Source of the DNA: Datnioides undecimradiatus
Lineage: Eukaryota > Chordata > Actinopteri > Lobotiformes > Datnioididae
Direction: 5' to 3'
Assembly: GCA_008933995.1 (NCBI GenBank)
Contig: WARS01003208.1
Location: 498,202-562,201, forward strand
DNA length: 64,000 bases
This document shows positions 62,567 through 64,000 of the stretch, one piece after another. Made by a program: the position numbers and the translations under genes. The notes beneath the pieces were generated by a model. The model was not told the origin of the DNA. It saw only the letters and a program-made list of their open reading frames with translations, and ran no database searches. The stretch's first letter is position 1, and every line of letters starts with the position of its first letter.

Positions 62567-63505
62567 ATGCCACGTGCGCCATCCGATGTGTGGAGACATT
62601 TCACACAAGCTAATGTTCAAGGAAAGTCTTTGTATATGTATAAATATTGTGAAAAGACATAGGTGAAGAATGCCACAAAAATGCCGCAGCACATTGCAAA
62701 CTGCAACAAGTTCCCTCAAGGCTCAAAGCATGCAGCAGACAGGAGTTCCACTCCAGGGGAAAATGAATCTGCATCAGAGTCAGATACCCTCTCATCAGCT
62801 CCTGGTCTTTCTGGCATCAAAGAATTTGTTGATCTTATGGATGAACATAGCAAGAGACATGCAGATGAGTGTTTCGCTTGTGCAGTCTATGCAACTGGCT
62901 CATCCCTGACGCTGCCATCTAAAGTGTACTGGAAGAGGTTTTTGAATGTTCTCCGGCCAGCGTACACCCCCCAACCAGACATGTGCTATCTACTCATTTG
63001 CTGGATGAAGCCTTCAACAGGGAGCAGACAAAGGTCAAGCAAACCATTGACAAAGCAGACTGTATTTCAGTCATCTCTGATGGATGGTCAAATATCTGGG
63101 GACAAGGAATTATCAACTACATTGTCACCGCTCCTCAACCTGTATTCTTCAAGAGTGTAGACACAAAGGACAACAGACACACAGGCCTCTACATTGCTGA
63201 TCAGCTGAAAGTGGTCATCATGAAGCCGTTGCATGCAGCAGCGTACATGCTGGACCCAAAATATGATAGGGATTTACTCTCTGGGGAAGAGATAAACAGT
63301 GCACACAAAGGTGCGCAACAGGCTCACAAATGTGAGAGTGGAAAAATTGGTTGGTATTCGGGCTAACCTAAGGCTCTTTGAGCCTGACACAGAGCCATCC
63401 TCAACAAGGCTGGACAGTGACACTGAAGAGGAGAAGTCAGAGTCGGATGTTGAGGAAGTGGACATGGGGGATGTTGATGAGACCCAGGAAGAGGCCACTG
63501 CCTGA
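62567..63505 (+). pseudogene. hAT transposase remnant
   Basis: A splice acceptor (atcttttacag) precedes the ATG at 62567. The N-terminus MPRAPSDVWRHF begins a BED zinc finger. One of its two first cysteines is gone (MYKYCEK) and a TAG at 62660 interrupts it, followed by KNATKMPQHIANCNKFPQG. After a frameshift near 62975, DKADCISVISDGWSNIWGQG covers the start of the RNase H-like core. The core then jumps to MKPLHAAAYMLDPKYD, so most of the catalytic domain is deleted. The C-terminal helix NVRVEKLVGIRANLRLFEPD and an acidic tail (63299-63505) follow in another frame. Confidence 0.85.
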
Positions 63506-64000
63506 AAGGGTTTAGCAAAAATGCAGAGGCTAGCCTTGAGAAGCTTGAGAGAAGATGCTTTTTGATTTGCATGTTGAATGGGACTTTTTCGGAGAGAGAG
63601 AGGCTTTTTTTCATTTAACGTTTTGAATGGGACTTTGTTAGGATTTTTGGATGGGGGGGTGCATTTTTGTTCATTTTTGAATGGGTTGGGTAGGGGGGAT
63701 GAGTAATATTTAACTCAACATTCATGTTTTGTTCTTCAATGAAAAAATTGATTGTTCAATAAAATATTGAACACTTGCTCAAGTTCTACTCACAAATAAA
63801 TCTGTTTCAATTGTATTATTTTGGATGGATGTCAAAAAAACAAAACAAATATTTATGCTTGGATATAACACCTTTCCATTAACTTCCCCTCAATTCCCAG
63901 TTAATTCCCATAAATTCCCATGGAAAGTTTCCAATTTGGAATATTTCCAAAATGGAAACTTACCGGGAATTTATAGGAAATTTATGGGAAACTTTCCAGG

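Larger units (their letters stand above)
61377..64000 (+). mobile_element. hAT transposon, internally deleted, runs off the window
   Basis: The left end reads agggttgcaaaattctggga. The right end, as reverse complement, carries the same subterminal motifs (ggaaactttccatgggaatt) and is cut by the window edge about 20 bp before its tip. Bases 61369-61376 (gtcgagag) are the likely left half of an 8-bp target duplication. It encodes a broken hAT transposase and contains a nested solo LTR, so the hAT insertion is the older event. Confidence 0.85.

Overview
The window looks like vertebrate nuclear DNA from a ray-finned fish, probably a percomorph. The signs are split genes with vertebrate splice sites, low gene density, AT-rich intergenic DNA with many (CA/GT)n runs, and the usual teleost repeats: L2-type LINEs with a gctatataaataaa tail, tRNA-derived SINEs, Tc1, hAT, and an endogenous retrovirus with a gamma-type env. 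Species assignment is inference. There are no operons, phage, CRISPR arrays or rRNA genes.

Two protein genes are recognised with confidence. On the + strand (5494-17366) lies the 3' half of arhgef39, a Dbl-family RhoGEF. The PH domain is split over two exons, followed by a fish C-terminal extension over three more exons that ends in a CaaX box (CVIL). On the - strand (37511-32985) is a complete five-exon rergl, a Ras-like GTPase of the RERG family. All intron phases agree and the deduced protein is 205 residues.

From 1 to 17 kb is arhgef39 with large introns. These hold a SINE, an L2 tail, a Tc1 relic and several blocks that look like conserved non-coding elements. From 17 to 32 kb is gene-poor, with one well-spliced orphan exon on the - strand (20929-20801), LINE relics, microsatellites, and a 243-bp near-identical duplicated segment (26080 and 30556) whose second copy is flanked by 33-bp direct repeats. 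From 32 to 37.5 kb is rergl, with an antisense L2 LINE in one intron and a TTAA-ended MITE just past its stop. From 37.5 to 44 kb almost nothing is recognisable.

From 44 to 49.6 kb is an antisense-oriented, degraded endogenous retrovirus: LTR, tRNA-Tyr-type primer site, gag matrix, protease, reverse transcriptase, integrase, env, polypurine tract, LTR. From 50.7 to 54.5 kb are a decayed exon cluster, an LTR-like repeat, two frameshifted Jockey-type LINE fragments and a tRNA-Gln(CTG). From 55 to 56.7 kb is a 1.7-kb element with 150-bp inverted ends. From 57 to 61.3 kb are low-confidence exon-like stretches, a partial duplication and a CpG-rich block. From 61.4 kb to the end is an internally deleted hAT transposon carrying a nested 555-bp solo LTR with an ATTCC target duplication.

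Most of the sequence is mobile-element debris around two small-GTPase-signalling genes. I see no evidence that the two genes work together.
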